Origin: Pseudomonadota bacterium
GTDB lineage: Bacteria; Pseudomonadota; Gammaproteobacteria; Enterobacterales; Enterobacteriaceae
Assembly: GCA_018261615.1 (NCBI GenBank)
Contig: JAGTSE010000006.1
Coordinates: 62,001 to 126,000 of the forward strand
DNA length: 64,000 nucleotides
Direction: 5' to 3'
Both the position numbers and the translations under genes were made by a program. Below the pieces are notes generated by a model. That model had not been told where the DNA came from. It saw nothing but the letters and a program-made list of their open reading frames with translations, and did no database searches. Numbering within the stretch: position 1 is the first letter of the stretch; the number at the start of each line of letters is the position of its first letter. This document shows, one piece after another, positions 25,160-34,639 of the stretch.

Positions 25160-26647
25160 CTATTTATGTTTCACCTGCGCAAGGCTAAACCAGATGCCGA
25201 CCGCCAGCAGCATGAGTAATGCGCCTGCGGTACTTAGCGCAACGCTGTGTGAACCGGTAAAGGCCGTTTTGGCGGCAGTGATGATTTGCTGCGCCAGTAG
25301 CGGCTGCGTATCCCGCGCCAGACGAAACGCCTCGCCAATCGATGAGGAAACCTGGGCGGCTTGCGTGCTGCTCAGCCCTTGCGGTAACTGGATCGACGCG
25401 GCGAAACTGCGGCTCAGGATCAGGCCGAACACGGCGACCCCCAGACCTGCGCCAAGCTCATAGGCCATCGACTCTATCGCTCCGGCGGCAGTTGCTTTCT
25501 CCGGCGGCGTTGCCGCCATAATCGCGGAGGTAGAGGCCAGCAATGCACTGGCGGCGCTGAAGCCCAGCAGCGCCATCAGGCTTCCGGCCTGCCACTGATG
25601 GGTGGCGAAATCGGTCACCGATAAGCCGAGAAAACTTAGCGCGCTGAGCGCTATGCCGCCGGTCGCCACGCGACGCAGACCGAGCTTTGACACCAGCACT
25701 CCGGCTATTGGCCCGCTCAATCCGCTGGCCAGCATCAGCGGCAGCATAAACATTCCGGCGGCGAAGGGTGTAAAACCATGGACAAATTGCAGCTCCTGCG
25801 CCATCAGCAGTTCAAAACCGACCAGCGTCACCATAGCGGTAATCGCCATCAACGCGCCGGTTAAAATCACTCGATGGGTAAAGAGGCGCATATCTATCAT
25901 CGGCGTGGCGGCGGCAAGCTGGATACGGACAAAACCGGTCAGCAGCGCGGTGCCACTTATCAACGTGCCGGCAATAATCAACAGCGGTAACGTCCCCTTC
26001 ATTGCCGTTTTGGCGCTCCATACCAGCAACAGAATTGCGACAATCAGCACCAGCGCCTGGTTCAGGTGCAGTGGCTGTTCGGCGCGTCCGGTCTGGCGAG
26101 GCACGTAACGGGCGGTCAGGATCATCACGCCGATAACAATCGGTACGTTGAGCAGAAAAACCGATCCCCAGTAGAAATGCTCCAGCAATATGCCGCCAAT
26201 CAACGGCCCGAAGGCTGCGCCGCCAGAACCGATCGCCGCCCAGACACCCAGTGCGGTATTGCGGTGCTTCGCCTGTGAAAAGGTCGTGCGAATACCAGCC
26301 AATGTTGCCGGAACAATCATCGCCGCGCCGATGGCCAGCAGTGCGCGCGCGGCGATCAGCTCGCTGGCGCTGGTGACCAGCGCAGCCAGCAGCGAGGCGC
26401 CGCCAAACAGGGCACTGCCGATGAGCAGTAAGCGTTTAAAGCCGATTTTGTCGCCCAGTGCGCCCATCGGCAGCACCATGCCCGCCATCACCAGTGAGTA
26501 GATATCAATAATCCACAGCAGTTCATTACCGCTGGCGTTCAGCCCCGCGCTGAGCGTTGGCGCGGCAACATGCAGCACCGTCGCATCAATCGCTACCGGA
26601 ATATAAACCAGCACAATAATGACCAACGTTAACCACTGATGAAACAT
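25160..26647 (-). CDS. smvA: SmvA multidrug (methyl viologen, cationic biocide) efflux pump
   Basis: 495 residues with 14 predicted membrane helices, a DHA2-type major facilitator closely matching Salmonella SmvA (MFHQWLTLVIIVLVYIPVAI, LWIIDIYSLVMAGMVLPMG, GVWAAIGSGGAAFGPLIGG). It exports methyl viologen and quaternary ammonium/biguanide compounds by proton antiport. Start at 26647 after a GGAGAGG site; a longer in-frame extension upstream lacks one. Divergent from its TetR repressor gene. Confidence 0.93.
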   Translation of the reverse strand: MFHQWLTLVIIVLVYIPVAIDATVLHVAAPTLSAGLNASGNELLWIIDIYSLVMAGMVLPMGALGDKIGFKRLLLIGSALFGGASLLAALVTSASELIAARALLAIGAAMIVPATLAGIRTTFSQAKHRNTALGVWAAIGSGGAAFGPLIGGILLEHFYWGSVFLLNVPIVIGVMILTARYVPRQTGRAEQPLHLNQALVLIVAILLLVWSAKTAMKGTLPLLIIAGTLISGTALLTGFVRIQLAAATPMIDMRLFTHRVILTGALMAITAMVTLVGFELLMAQELQFVHGFTPFAAGMFMLPLMLASGLSGPIAGVLVSKLGLRRVATGGIALSALSFLGLSVTDFATHQWQAGSLMALLGFSAASALLASTSAIMAATPPEKATAAGAIESMAYELGAGLGVAVFGLILSRSFAASIQLPQGLSSTQAAQVSSSIGEAFRLARDTQPLLAQQIITAAKTAFTGSHSVALSTAGALLMLLAVGIWFSLAQVKHK

Positions 26648-26671
26648 AACCTCTCCGTAATTGTTTAATCC

Positions 26672-26737
26672 TGAACGCATGTCCAGCAATGGCGATCCTA
26701 CGCAATGTTGAACAGATGTCCAGCTTTTTGTTATACT
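26672..26737 (+). promoter_or_regulatory. smvR promoter and paired direct repeats (candidate SmvR operator)
   Basis: Two near-identical 16-base direct repeats, TGAACGCATGTCCAGC (26672-26687) and TGAACAGATGTCCAGC (26709-26724), are 37 bases apart in the smvA-smvR gap. The second overlaps a promoter-like TTGAAC (26708-26713) / TATACT (26732-26737) pair with an 18-base spacer directed to smvR. The sites fit autoregulation and co-repression of smvA. Confidence 0.5.
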
Positions 26738-26766
26738 CCGTTTCGCATTCATTGAACCGAGGTTAT

Positions 26767-27342
26767 ATGCGCTATCTACACCGTGACGATCGCCGGGAAG
26801 TGATCCTCAAAGCTGCAATGCGCGTAGCGTTAGCGGAAGGGTTTTCCGCCATGACAGTACGCCGAATCGCCACCGAAGCCGGAGTGGCCACCGGGCAAGT
26901 TCACCATCATTTCGCGTCGGCAAATGCGTTAAAGGCGCAGGCTTTTATTCGTCTGATTGACGAGCTGCTGAATGTAGATCTATTGCCCGTCACCGCGCCG
27001 TGGCGCGATCAATTGCACGCGATGCTTGGCAGCGATGAAGACGGTTTTGAGCCCTATGTGCATTTGTGGCGCGAAGCACTGTTGCTGGCCAATAAAGATC
27101 CGGAGTTCAAAGGGGCTTATCTGACTACCCTCGAAATGTGGCATGTCAAAGTGGTTTACTTGATAAATCAGGGTCGCGCGGCGGGCGCCTTTTCCGATTG
27201 CGACAGCGCCGAAAACATCGCCTGGCGTTTGATTGCGCTGGTGTGCGGAATGGACGGGATTTGCATGCTGGGTATACCAGATGTCGATGAGGCGGCCTTC
27301 AATCGACATCTGGCGGTAATAATAGCAAAAGAGCTGTGTTAA
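26767..27342 (+). CDS. smvR: SmvR, TetR-family repressor of smvA
   Basis: 191 residues: an N-terminal TetR helix-turn-helix (about 10-55, AEGFSAMTVRRIATEAGVATGQVHHHF) and a helical ligand-binding domain. It is divergent from smvA with a 119-base shared control region, exactly as known for smvR in Klebsiella and Salmonella, where its loss raises biocide tolerance. The stop overlaps the convergent nhoA stop by four bases. No disruption seen. Confidence 0.9.
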   Translation: MRYLHRDDRREVILKAAMRVALAEGFSAMTVRRIATEAGVATGQVHHHFASANALKAQAFIRLIDELLNVDLLPVTAPWRDQLHAMLGSDEDGFEPYVHLWREALLLANKDPEFKGAYLTTLEMWHVKVVYLINQGRAAGAFSDCDSAENIAWRLIALVCGMDGICMLGIPDVDEAAFNRHLAVIIAKELC

Positions 27343-28181
27343 GCGTGTTCACCGTGTAAATCGAAGCGGCTCATTACCTCTTCGAGTTGCTGGACGCTGA
27401 AACCATACTGTGGATCGCTGACACCCAGCCCGAAACGCGTTTGCAAGGTTTCATACAACGCTGGAACATCCGCCAGCACCTTATCTTCCTCAACCTGCCC
27501 TTTGTTCCAGTGCGTGAAGTGGAAATTGGTCAGCGTCAGCTTTTCGCCGTCCGGCAGATGGCGGCACATCAGCAGATGGTGGCGAAAATGCGATGCGGGC
27601 CAGTGGGCGGAATGGAAATTACCCATCACGAAATCGGCCTGGTACTGCGGCCCGATTTCAAACTGATACATCGATTGCCAGCGCTGATGATGACGGAACT
27701 GCAACACCCAATCTTCGCCTGCGCGTTGCAGCCGATAAAGACCGTGCGGCGTTTCCTGTTCCACCTCCGCCAGCAGACGAATCGGCGAGGTCAGGGTTTG
27801 TCCGCCAAAACCGACATCTGCAATCCACTGCTCACCCTCCAGGGTAACCAGTAGAACGCGATGGGTACGCGGCGGCATCTGCGGCGGATTGGAAATGATC
27901 ACTCGTGCTAACAGGCTGCGTACCGTAAAACCGATCTCTTTCAGCGCACGTTCAAACAGTCCGTTCTGCTCAAAGCAGTAGCCGCCGCGCCGGGCGACGA
28001 CCAGCTTTTGAAAGAGGGCTTCATCGCTGAGTTCGATTTCGCGTGGCAAAACAACATCAAGGTTTTCAAAGGGAATAGCGCCATTATGCTGCAAATGCAG
28101 CGCCCGCAGCGCTTCAAGTGAGACATCGGGCGTAAAATTCCAGCCAATCCGGGCTAGATAAGCGGTCAAAAAAGGGGTCAT
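27339..28181 (-). CDS. nhoA: Arylamine N-acetyltransferase NhoA
   Basis: 280 residues, one fewer than E. coli NhoA. The catalytic triad is intact: Cys69 in RRGGYCFEQNGLF, His107 in THRVLL, and Asp122 in IADVGFG. It transfers acetyl from acetyl-CoA to arylamines and O-acetylates N-hydroxyarylamines. Cytosolic and monocistronic. Confidence 0.93.
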   Translation of the reverse strand: MTPFLTAYLARIGWNFTPDVSLEALRALHLQHNGAIPFENLDVVLPREIELSDEALFQKLVVARRGGYCFEQNGLFERALKEIGFTVRSLLARVIISNPPQMPPRTHRVLLVTLEGEQWIADVGFGGQTLTSPIRLLAEVEQETPHGLYRLQRAGEDWVLQFRHHQRWQSMYQFEIGPQYQADFVMGNFHSAHWPASHFRHHLLMCRHLPDGEKLTLTNFHFTHWNKGQVEEDKVLADVPALYETLQTRFGLGVSDPQYGFSVQQLEEVMSRFDLHGEHA

Positions 28182-28253
28182 ACAGGCTCCTTGTGCGTAA
28201 TGTCCCTGTGTTATACCGCATTTTTTTGCGCCGACAGGCGATTTCGTGCCCTC

Positions 28254-29909
28254 TTAATGTTTTGTGTTGCGCTGCAGAAGCCACAGCGCTGTCAGCATTA
28301 ACATCAGCCCGACGATCAGCGTCAGCGTGGCCATTGCCATTCCTTGCCCTACTGAACCCTGTTCAAATTGCCGCCAGATAAACACCGCGACGGTTTGCGT
28401 TCCTGCGGGCGACAGCAGTAGAGATGTCACCAGTTCGCGTGAAGCAATTGCGAAGACCATCAACATTGCTGCCAGCATCGCCGGGAAGATCAGCGGCAGC
28501 ACAATCAGACGCAACGCCTGAAATGCGCTGGCACCGTGTACTCGTGCCGCTGGTTCGAGGTTAGCACCTAACTGACGCATGGCGCTGCCGATGTAGCGCA
28601 CTGGCCACGGCAACAGCAGGCAACAATAAGAGATGAGCAAAATCCCCCAAGTGTTGTACGGCGAAACAGGCCAAAAACTGCGGTTCCACAATAAAATCAA
28701 CCCGACGCCCACCACTACGCCGGGCAGCGCCGCAGGCATCAGTGACAGTGCATCGATCACCGCACGCCCTTTTATCTTCTGCATCACCACCAGCCAGGCG
28801 GCGCACAGCCCGAGTAGCCCGGTGAGCAGCGCCGCTCCCAGTGCCAGCGATAAGCTGGTGCCAAGCGCAGGCAGCGCATCACCGTGCTGGGTGAAGAGCG
28901 CCGCAAAGTTATTAACCGTCAGGTTGTCCAGCGTCAACCCGCCGGAAAGCGTTGCGCTAAAACCGCTTAACGCCATCGACAGCCCCGGCAGTACCACGGA
29001 CAGAAACCCCACGCAACTCATAACCAGCAGTACCGGCAGCGTGAAAAAGCCCAGTTTTGCCCCCACATATTCGGTCGGTTTGCCGGAGACGCTGGTCACG
29101 TCTTGATCGCCCGTCAACAGACGTTGCAACCACCAGCCGCAGAGTGCAATCGCGATCAGCATCACCGACAGGATCGACGCGCCCGGCAAGTCGATCGGCC
29201 AGTCTCCCAGCTTCTCTTCAATGCCGACGGTCAACATCACCACACCCGCACGGGAGCCTAGCGCCGCCGGAACGCCGTACTCTTCCACTGCGAGGGTAAA
29301 CGCCAGCAACATACCTGCCGCCAGCGCCGGAGAAAGTAATGGCAGCGTGATATGGCAAAACGCTTTCCACGCTGTGGCGCCATGAACGCGAGCGACTTGC
29401 GCCAGCCGCTGCCCGCTGGCCAGCAAGCTGCGCGATACGGCAAAATAGACCACCGGAAAAATGTTCAGCGTCATGACCAGCACGATACCTGTTTTACTGA
29501 ACAACAAATTATTGAGATCGATCCCGGTAAGCTGCATCAGATAGCCCTGCGTTTGCAGGAGCAGCATCCACGATAAGGCGGCAATATAGGGCGGCGTTAA
29601 AAACGGGATTAGAAACAGCAGATCCCACGCTTTTGGCCACGGCAGATCAAACAGCCCGCGCGCCACACCGAGCGGCAAGCCAATGACCACACTCAGCAGT
29701 GCCACGCCAGTGGCGATTTGTAGCGTGCCGCCAAGCATCAACGGCAGTTGCGGCTCCGCCAGCAGAAGCGGAATGCCGGAGAACGCGCTGCTAAAGACCC
29801 CGGCGCTAAACTGCGGAAACACCGCCTGCAAGAGAATAAACAGTAACGGTAGTGCAACCAGTATCACCAGCAGCACTATCGTCACCCGCGCAATCAGTTT
29901 CTGGTTCAC
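28254..29909 (-). CDS. Fbp-type ABC transporter permease (two fused permease halves)
   Basis: 551 residues with 12 or so membrane helices in two homologous halves, each with a binding-protein-dependent permease EAA loop (ARVHGATAWKAFCHITLPLL near 175-195, ARVHGASAFQALRLIVLPLI near 455-475). This is the FbpB/AfuB layout used for Fe(III), phosphonate or sugar-phosphate uptake. It is the last gene of a minus-strand operon, after the ATPase and binding protein, 47 bases from the latter. The ligand is not determined. Confidence 0.88.
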   Translation of the reverse strand: MNQKLIARVTIVLLVILVALPLLFILLQAVFPQFSAGVFSSAFSGIPLLLAEPQLPLMLGGTLQIATGVALLSVVIGLPLGVARGLFDLPWPKAWDLLFLIPFLTPPYIAALSWMLLLQTQGYLMQLTGIDLNNLLFSKTGIVLVMTLNIFPVVYFAVSRSLLASGQRLAQVARVHGATAWKAFCHITLPLLSPALAAGMLLAFTLAVEEYGVPAALGSRAGVVMLTVGIEEKLGDWPIDLPGASILSVMLIAIALCGWWLQRLLTGDQDVTSVSGKPTEYVGAKLGFFTLPVLLVMSCVGFLSVVLPGLSMALSGFSATLSGGLTLDNLTVNNFAALFTQHGDALPALGTSLSLALGAALLTGLLGLCAAWLVVMQKIKGRAVIDALSLMPAALPGVVVGVGLILLWNRSFWPVSPYNTWGILLISYCCLLLPWPVRYIGSAMRQLGANLEPAARVHGASAFQALRLIVLPLIFPAMLAAMLMVFAIASRELVTSLLLSPAGTQTVAVFIWRQFEQGSVGQGMAMATLTLIVGLMLMLTALWLLQRNTKH

Positions 29910-29956
29910 AGCAGGTATCCTGAAAGCGGGGTTGCCCCCGCTATAAATGGCGTGGA

Positions 29957-30925
29957 TTACTTCGCAAACAGGGCGTTAAAACGCTTCAGAACGTCGCCGC
30001 GCTCGCTGGTGCCGCTGCTTTGTATCGGCAGTACCTTCAGTTCGGTAAACAGTGGGCGTTTTGCTTCCACATCCGTACGCGCTGGCATCAACCAGGCATC
30101 GGCAACCATGTTCTGTCCTTCCGGCGACAGGACGTAATCAATAAATGCTTTTGCGTCATCAGCATGTTGGGTGGTTTTGAGGATCATCATTGGTCGCGGC
30201 GCAATCACCGTGCCGCTGGCCGGGAAGATCACTTTCAGCGATTCGCCCTGCGCGATATTGCCGTAAGTGACGTAATCAACAGCGCCGAAGACGGCGGCTT
30301 TCGCCCCCTGCATTACCGGCGTTACCGCCTGCGCGTTCGGGCCGCTCACTACCATGCCGTTATTTTTCAGCGCCTCAAACAGTTGCCAGGCTTTCTCACC
30401 CATGCCGTTTTGCAGACCGATCAGCAAATCCAGCGAGGCGCCGGATAACGCCGGATCTGGTGTGGTAACTTTATCTTTGAAGGCTGCCGACGTCAGATCC
30501 TGCCACTCTTTCGGTTCCGGCGTGCCGCTTTTGGTGTTCCAGACAATGCCCAGCGCCGAGACGCCCTGCGCAACATAATCTGCACCTTTCAGCGCGGTTG
30601 GAACCTTATCCGCATTGTTGCTGGCAAACGGCAGCAACCAGCCGCGATGATGCAGATCTTCCGCCGTATCCCAGGAGGCTGAAATCAGAATATCGGCCTG
30701 CGGATTGGCCTGTTCAGCTTCGAGGCGCGCCATCACTTTGCCGGTGGTGGCCTGGAAAATATTGACCTTCACGCCGGTTTTTTGCTCGAACCCACTGGCC
30801 AGGCTTTTTGCCAGCGAACCTGGACCTGCGGTATAAACGGTCAGCGCGTGCGCGCCGGAGATCATCATGGACGACAGCACCATGGCTAAAGCGACTCCTT
30901 TTTTCACGGACAGTAAGGCTCTCAT
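29957..30925 (-). CDS. Fbp-type periplasmic substrate-binding protein
   Basis: 322 residues with a signal peptide (hydrophobic 11-25, GAHA end) followed by LTVYTAGPGSLAKSLASGF. The fold is that of FbpA/AfuA class binding proteins. The Tyr pair used by ferric-binding proteins is not obvious, so phosphorylated or organic ligands (AfuA/PhnS-like) are as likely as Fe(III). The ATG at 30925 follows AGGGGA and overlaps the stop of the ATPase gene (ATGA). Confidence 0.87.
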   Translation of the reverse strand: MRALLSVKKGVALAMVLSSMMISGAHALTVYTAGPGSLAKSLASGFEQKTGVKVNIFQATTGKVMARLEAEQANPQADILISASWDTAEDLHHRGWLLPFASNNADKVPTALKGADYVAQGVSALGIVWNTKSGTPEPKEWQDLTSAAFKDKVTTPDPALSGASLDLLIGLQNGMGEKAWQLFEALKNNGMVVSGPNAQAVTPVMQGAKAAVFGAVDYVTYGNIAQGESLKVIFPASGTVIAPRPMMILKTTQHADDAKAFIDYVLSPEGQNMVADAWLMPARTDVEAKRPLFTELKVLPIQSSGTSERGDVLKRFNALFAK

Positions 30926-31623
30926 GCTATTTCCCCTGAGGATGAAATGATGTTTCTGACGGATTCGACCTTTCCGGATGCTAAATGCACGATGCGATCG
31001 GCGAGCCATTCGGCTTCCCGGCGATCGTGCGTGACATAAACGGCCGTTGTACCGAGCTGGCGCAGCAGGCGCGCCATCTCATGACACAGAGATTCGCGCA
31101 GTGCGCTATCGAGATTGGAGAGCGGCTCATCGAACAGCAGCACACCAGGTTCGGCAACAATTGCCCGCGCCAGCGCTACGCGCTGCTGCTGGCCGCCAGA
31201 AAGCCCGGCCGGTTTGCGCTGGGCCAATTCCGCCAGCCCGACCATATTGAGCGCCTGCATTACACGCTGCTCGCGCTCGCCGCGCGGTACGTTGCGCATC
31301 CTCAGCGGAAAGGCGACGTTTTGCGCCACGCTCATGTGCGGCCACAGGGCGTAATCCTGGAAAACCATGCCGATATCGCGCGCTTCCGGCGGTAGAGACC
31401 ACCCCGGTTTGGCGACCAGGCGATCGCCAAACCAGATTTCACCTTCCGCCGGTTCGCTTAAACCTGCCAGCAATCGCAACAGCGTGCTTTTGCCGCAGCC
31501 GGAAGGCCCAAGCAGCGCAACGATGCTGCCAGGCTGGATATGCAAATCGATGTGATTAAGAACGGTATGTGTGCCGAAGGTGTAGGAAACACCTTGCAGC
31601 CGGATGTCAGTGAATGCGAACAT
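30922..31623 (-). CDS. Fbp-type ABC transporter ATPase
   Basis: 233 residues with Walker A GPSGCGKST (about 41-49), a Q-loop VFQDYALWPH, signature LSGGQQQR, Walker B VLLFDEPLSNLD and H-loop YVTHDR. It lacks the long C-terminal regulatory domain of larger FbpC proteins. The start at 31623 has a GGAGGG site. First recognised gene of the operon, and translationally coupled to the binding protein. Confidence 0.9.
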   Translation of the reverse strand: MFAFTDIRLQGVSYTFGTHTVLNHIDLHIQPGSIVALLGPSGCGKSTLLRLLAGLSEPAEGEIWFGDRLVAKPGWSLPPEARDIGMVFQDYALWPHMSVAQNVAFPLRMRNVPRGEREQRVMQALNMVGLAELAQRKPAGLSGGQQQRVALARAIVAEPGVLLFDEPLSNLDSALRESLCHEMARLLRQLGTTAVYVTHDRREAEWLADRIVHLASGKVESVRNIISSSGEIA

Positions 31624-31714
31624 CAGCGCCCTCCGCAGTGGGAAGCCGTGATCCATCCGTAGGTTTCAGCCAACGGGGCGCATCCACCTGCACAAAAGTC
31701 AGGGGAGCAAACAT
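31607..31714 (-). CDS. Possible 35-residue ORF overlapping the Fbp ATPase start
   Basis: ATG at 31714 has an AGAGGATAA site and opens a 35-codon frame (MFAPLTFVQVDAPRWLKPTDG then to a TGA inside the ATPase gene). The 17-base overlap suggests coupling or a leader role. It could also be the remnant of a lost first operon gene. No similarity recognised. The remaining gap to the divergent cyclase contains the palindrome ATGACGTCAT (31774-31783) but no clear promoter. Confidence 0.3.
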   Translation of the reverse strand: MFAPLTFVQVDAPRWLKPTDGSRLPTAEGADVRIH

Positions 31715-31858
31715 CTTGTTATCCTCTTTGGGATTTGATGCGGCTGACTATAGGCAGGGATTATGACGAAGAAATGACGTCATTATTGCGCATTGATTTT
31801 TAACCGAATGTCTAAACTGAAAGGCATACATCTACACTGTCTTTAAAAAGGGTTCCTC

Positions 31859-33637
31859 GTGCGAATCGCAACGATCACTAATTATGCTTATATAGCGACA
31901 GTGGTACTGACATTAACCTCAGGCATTGCACTGTTTATGGCCTCAAGCGCTGAACACAGAGAGCGTGACACTGTGGCGAGAAGCCGCACTTTTGATGCCT
32001 TAACTGACTCTCTGGAAAGAGAAGCCTTTGCACTGAGCGATATGGCGCGCGATGCGGTAATCAAGTTTACGCCGGAAACGGTACAAAGCTGGAAAACCCG
32101 CCGTGAACAGGACATCAATCTGGAAAACCGGCTGGTTGCTCTGCGGGACAACGGTGCCTCCAATGAAGAAATTCTGATTCTACGGGATGGGCTTGCCACC
32201 CTCGACCAGCTTGAAGAGGAGCAGAGTATTGCCATTAAGGATGTGCAGGCGGGCAAAAATATCGAGGGTGTGAATCAGTTATTCGGTGACAGCTACGAAG
32301 AAAAGCTCGAAGAGGCCGAATATCGCTTCGCCCATTTTCGCAGCCTGGTGGACCAGCGCACACAGGCTTCCATCAAAGACGCTACGTCACTTTCGTTGCG
32401 TCTGCGCACCTTATCGGAAGTGATGGTCGGTCTGACAGCGCTGCTGTTCTTGTTTGTGCTCGGCTTTATTATCAAACACCGTATTCTGCGCCCGGTGGTG
32501 ACGCTCAGTGATGTGGTGAACCGACTGGCGACGCAGGATTACAACGTCGAAGCGCCGGTGCTGGCGCAGGTTGATGAGATTGGCGATATGGCGCAGGCGA
32601 TCCGCATTTTCCGTGAAAATGGCCTTGCCAGGCAACGCCTTGAGCAGGAACGCGACAAGGAATGGGCCACGCGTACCCTACTGGCGCGTATGACCCAGCG
32701 TTTGCAGGGATGCGATACGCACAGCGCCATTTTCCGCGTAGTTGGCCGTTTTGCGCCGCAAATCATCCCGGAAATGGGCGGTCGGCTTTATATGCTGAAT
32801 ACGCGGACTAATCGTATGAAATGTGTGGTGCGCTGGGGGCTGCCGCCCGGTGAGGATGCCCCTTTCCCGCCGGAACATTGCTGGGCGCTGAAGCGCGGGC
32901 AACTGCACAGCCCTGGCAGAGATACCGTGGATATGCCGTGCGAACATATTTTGCCGGAGCTGGCGTCGCGGGCAATCTGCGTGCCGCTTAATGCGCAAAA
33001 TAAGAGCATTGGCTTGCTGACCTTTGATAATTACACACCGGGCAAAGAGCCGCCGTACGCCTACCTGGAGTTGCTGGCGGAAACGCTGGCGCTTGCCTTA
33101 GCCAACCAGATCCTGCGCGATACGCTGACCGAAAGAGCGACGTATGATTCGCTGACTGGCCTGCGCAACCGCTACAGTCTGGAAGAGACGCTGCGGAATA
33201 TGATCGATCAGGCAATGGTGGAGAACAGCACGCTCAGTTGCCTGATGCTGGATGTGGATTACTTCAAAAAGCTCAACGATCAATACGGTCACGAAGCCGG
33301 TGATAAAGTGTTGCGCGAAATGGCGAAACTGATCACCGAAACGCTGGATGAGAATAGTATTGCGTTCCGCTATGGCGGCGAAGAATTTCTGATTATTTTG
33401 CCAGACGTCGATGAAGCGCAGGCGATGACTGTTGCCGAAACGCTGCTGAATAATGTGTATAACCACCAGATGCTGTATGAATCGCAGGATATTGGCCCGG
33501 TTTCAGTCTCTATTGGGCTGTCTACCTGGCCGCGCCACGCCCGGGCTGATAATCTGGTGCGCGCCGCCGATCTGGCGCTCTATCTGGCGAAAGAACAAGG
33601 GCGCGGGAAGATTGTCGCTGCCAAAAGCGCCGAATAG
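31859..33637 (+). CDS. Membrane diguanylate cyclase (sensor, HAMP, GAF, GGDEF)
   Basis: 592 residues. First helix about 9-28, periplasmic sensor about 30-185, second helix about 190-208, HAMP about 208-260, GAF about 275-420, GGDEF about 440-590 with the active-site YGGEEF near 504-509. The intact signature predicts c-di-GMP synthesis. The product-inhibition RxxD motif is replaced (DENS) at the expected position before GGEEF, so feedback inhibition is probably absent. Starts with GTG at 31859. It opposes the BLUF-EAL phosphodiesterase elsewhere in the window. Confidence 0.88.
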   Translation: MRIATITNYAYIATVVLTLTSGIALFMASSAEHRERDTVARSRTFDALTDSLEREAFALSDMARDAVIKFTPETVQSWKTRREQDINLENRLVALRDNGASNEEILILRDGLATLDQLEEEQSIAIKDVQAGKNIEGVNQLFGDSYEEKLEEAEYRFAHFRSLVDQRTQASIKDATSLSLRLRTLSEVMVGLTALLFLFVLGFIIKHRILRPVVTLSDVVNRLATQDYNVEAPVLAQVDEIGDMAQAIRIFRENGLARQRLEQERDKEWATRTLLARMTQRLQGCDTHSAIFRVVGRFAPQIIPEMGGRLYMLNTRTNRMKCVVRWGLPPGEDAPFPPEHCWALKRGQLHSPGRDTVDMPCEHILPELASRAICVPLNAQNKSIGLLTFDNYTPGKEPPYAYLELLAETLALALANQILRDTLTERATYDSLTGLRNRYSLEETLRNMIDQAMVENSTLSCLMLDVDYFKKLNDQYGHEAGDKVLREMAKLITETLDENSIAFRYGGEEFLIILPDVDEAQAMTVAETLLNNVYNHQMLYESQDIGPVSVSIGLSTWPRHARADNLVRAADLALYLAKEQGRGKIVAAKSAE

Positions 33638-33718
33638 TTCCTTTTCCCTGTTTCTCGCTTGCTTTTGGTTACAAAATAGCCAGTCAATACCGCAAAATCA
33701 TGCATAAAGGAGCAGCTT

Positions 33719-34291
33719 ATGAGCTATTTTCGTCCAGTGACATTAGAACACGCCAGTCGCCTGTTAAACCATGGCCCGACCATTTTGATTACCAGCCGTG
33801 ATGAGCAGATCGATCGCCGTAATGTGATGACTGCGGCCTGGTCGATGCCGGTGGAGTTTTCCCCGCCGCGTATCGCAATTGTGGTGGATAAAAGCGCCTG
33901 GTCACGCGAGTTGATTGAGCGTAGCGGCATGTTCGGCATTGTGGTGCCTGGCGTGGCAGCAACTAACTGGAGTTATGCGGTCGGCACTATTACCGGGCGC
34001 GATGAAGATAAATTCAACTGCTATGGGATCCCGGCATTTGCCGGCCCGGTACTCGGGCTACCGGTGATTGAAGAGAAATGTCTGGCGTGGATGGAGTGTC
34101 GCCTGTTGCCACCTACTGCCGCGCAGGAGAAATATGACACGCTGTTTGGCGAAGTGGTTTCTGCTGCTGCCGACGAACGGGCTTTTATCAACGGACGCTG
34201 GCAGTTTGACGACGACAAACTGAATACCATTCACCATCTGGGTGGCGGTCATTTTGTCACCAGCGGCAAACACATTACCGCTGGCGAATAA
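33719..34291 (+). CDS. yddH: YddH, flavin reductase-like FMN-binding protein
   Basis: 190 residues, matching E. coli YddH (HASRLLNHGPT, MPVEFSPPRIAIVVDKSAW, AATNWSYAVG, DEDKFNCYGIP). It is a split-barrel FMN-binding protein of the flavin-reductase-like group; the physiological reaction is unknown. An AAAGGAG site precedes 33719. In E. coli yddH sits between pptA and nhoA. Here an island separates it from pptA. Confidence 0.9.
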   Translation: MSYFRPVTLEHASRLLNHGPTILITSRDEQIDRRNVMTAAWSMPVEFSPPRIAIVVDKSAWSRELIERSGMFGIVVPGVAATNWSYAVGTITGRDEDKFNCYGIPAFAGPVLGLPVIEEKCLAWMECRLLPPTAAQEKYDTLFGEVVSAAADERAFINGRWQFDDDKLNTIHHLGGGHFVTSGKHITAGE

Positions 34292-34299
34292 GCTGGCGG

Positions 34300-34625
34300 T
34301 TACTGCGCTAGTGCTTCGATCCACTTCATCGCCAATTGCGCCCACACGGCGGCTGGTTTTTCACCCCGCCTACCCCGAACCCATGTTGCTCTTTGCTGAA
34401 CAAATGCAACGCCGTGAGTACGTGATGGACATACAGCGCATTGAACATCGCCAGTGAAGTGGCGACATCAATATCAATGGCGTGCAACAAGAACGTCGGT
34501 GGAGTCTCCGGTGAATATCGTTTAATCTGCTGTACGGTGGGTTATCGTGAATCAGGATGGGCAATTGCGCTTTCCATCGAGATCACCGGATAGCCGGACA
34601 CAACAAAATCGGGACACACATACTC
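34300..34625 (-). pseudogene. Alpha/beta-hydrolase (acetylesterase-like) C-terminal remnant
   Basis: On the minus strand, pieces in shifting frames read YPVISMESAIAHP, TPPTFLLHAIDIDVATSLAMFNAL, HLFSKEQHGFGVGGVK and AMKWIEALAQ-stop. This is the C-terminal third of a dienelactone/acetylxylan-esterase type hydrolase, including the catalytic-His loop. Stops and frameshifts interrupt it, and the nucleophile region is absent. It borders the AT-rich island and was probably truncated when the island inserted. Confidence 0.65.
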
Positions 34626-34639
34626 TGCTTTCCTCCGAC

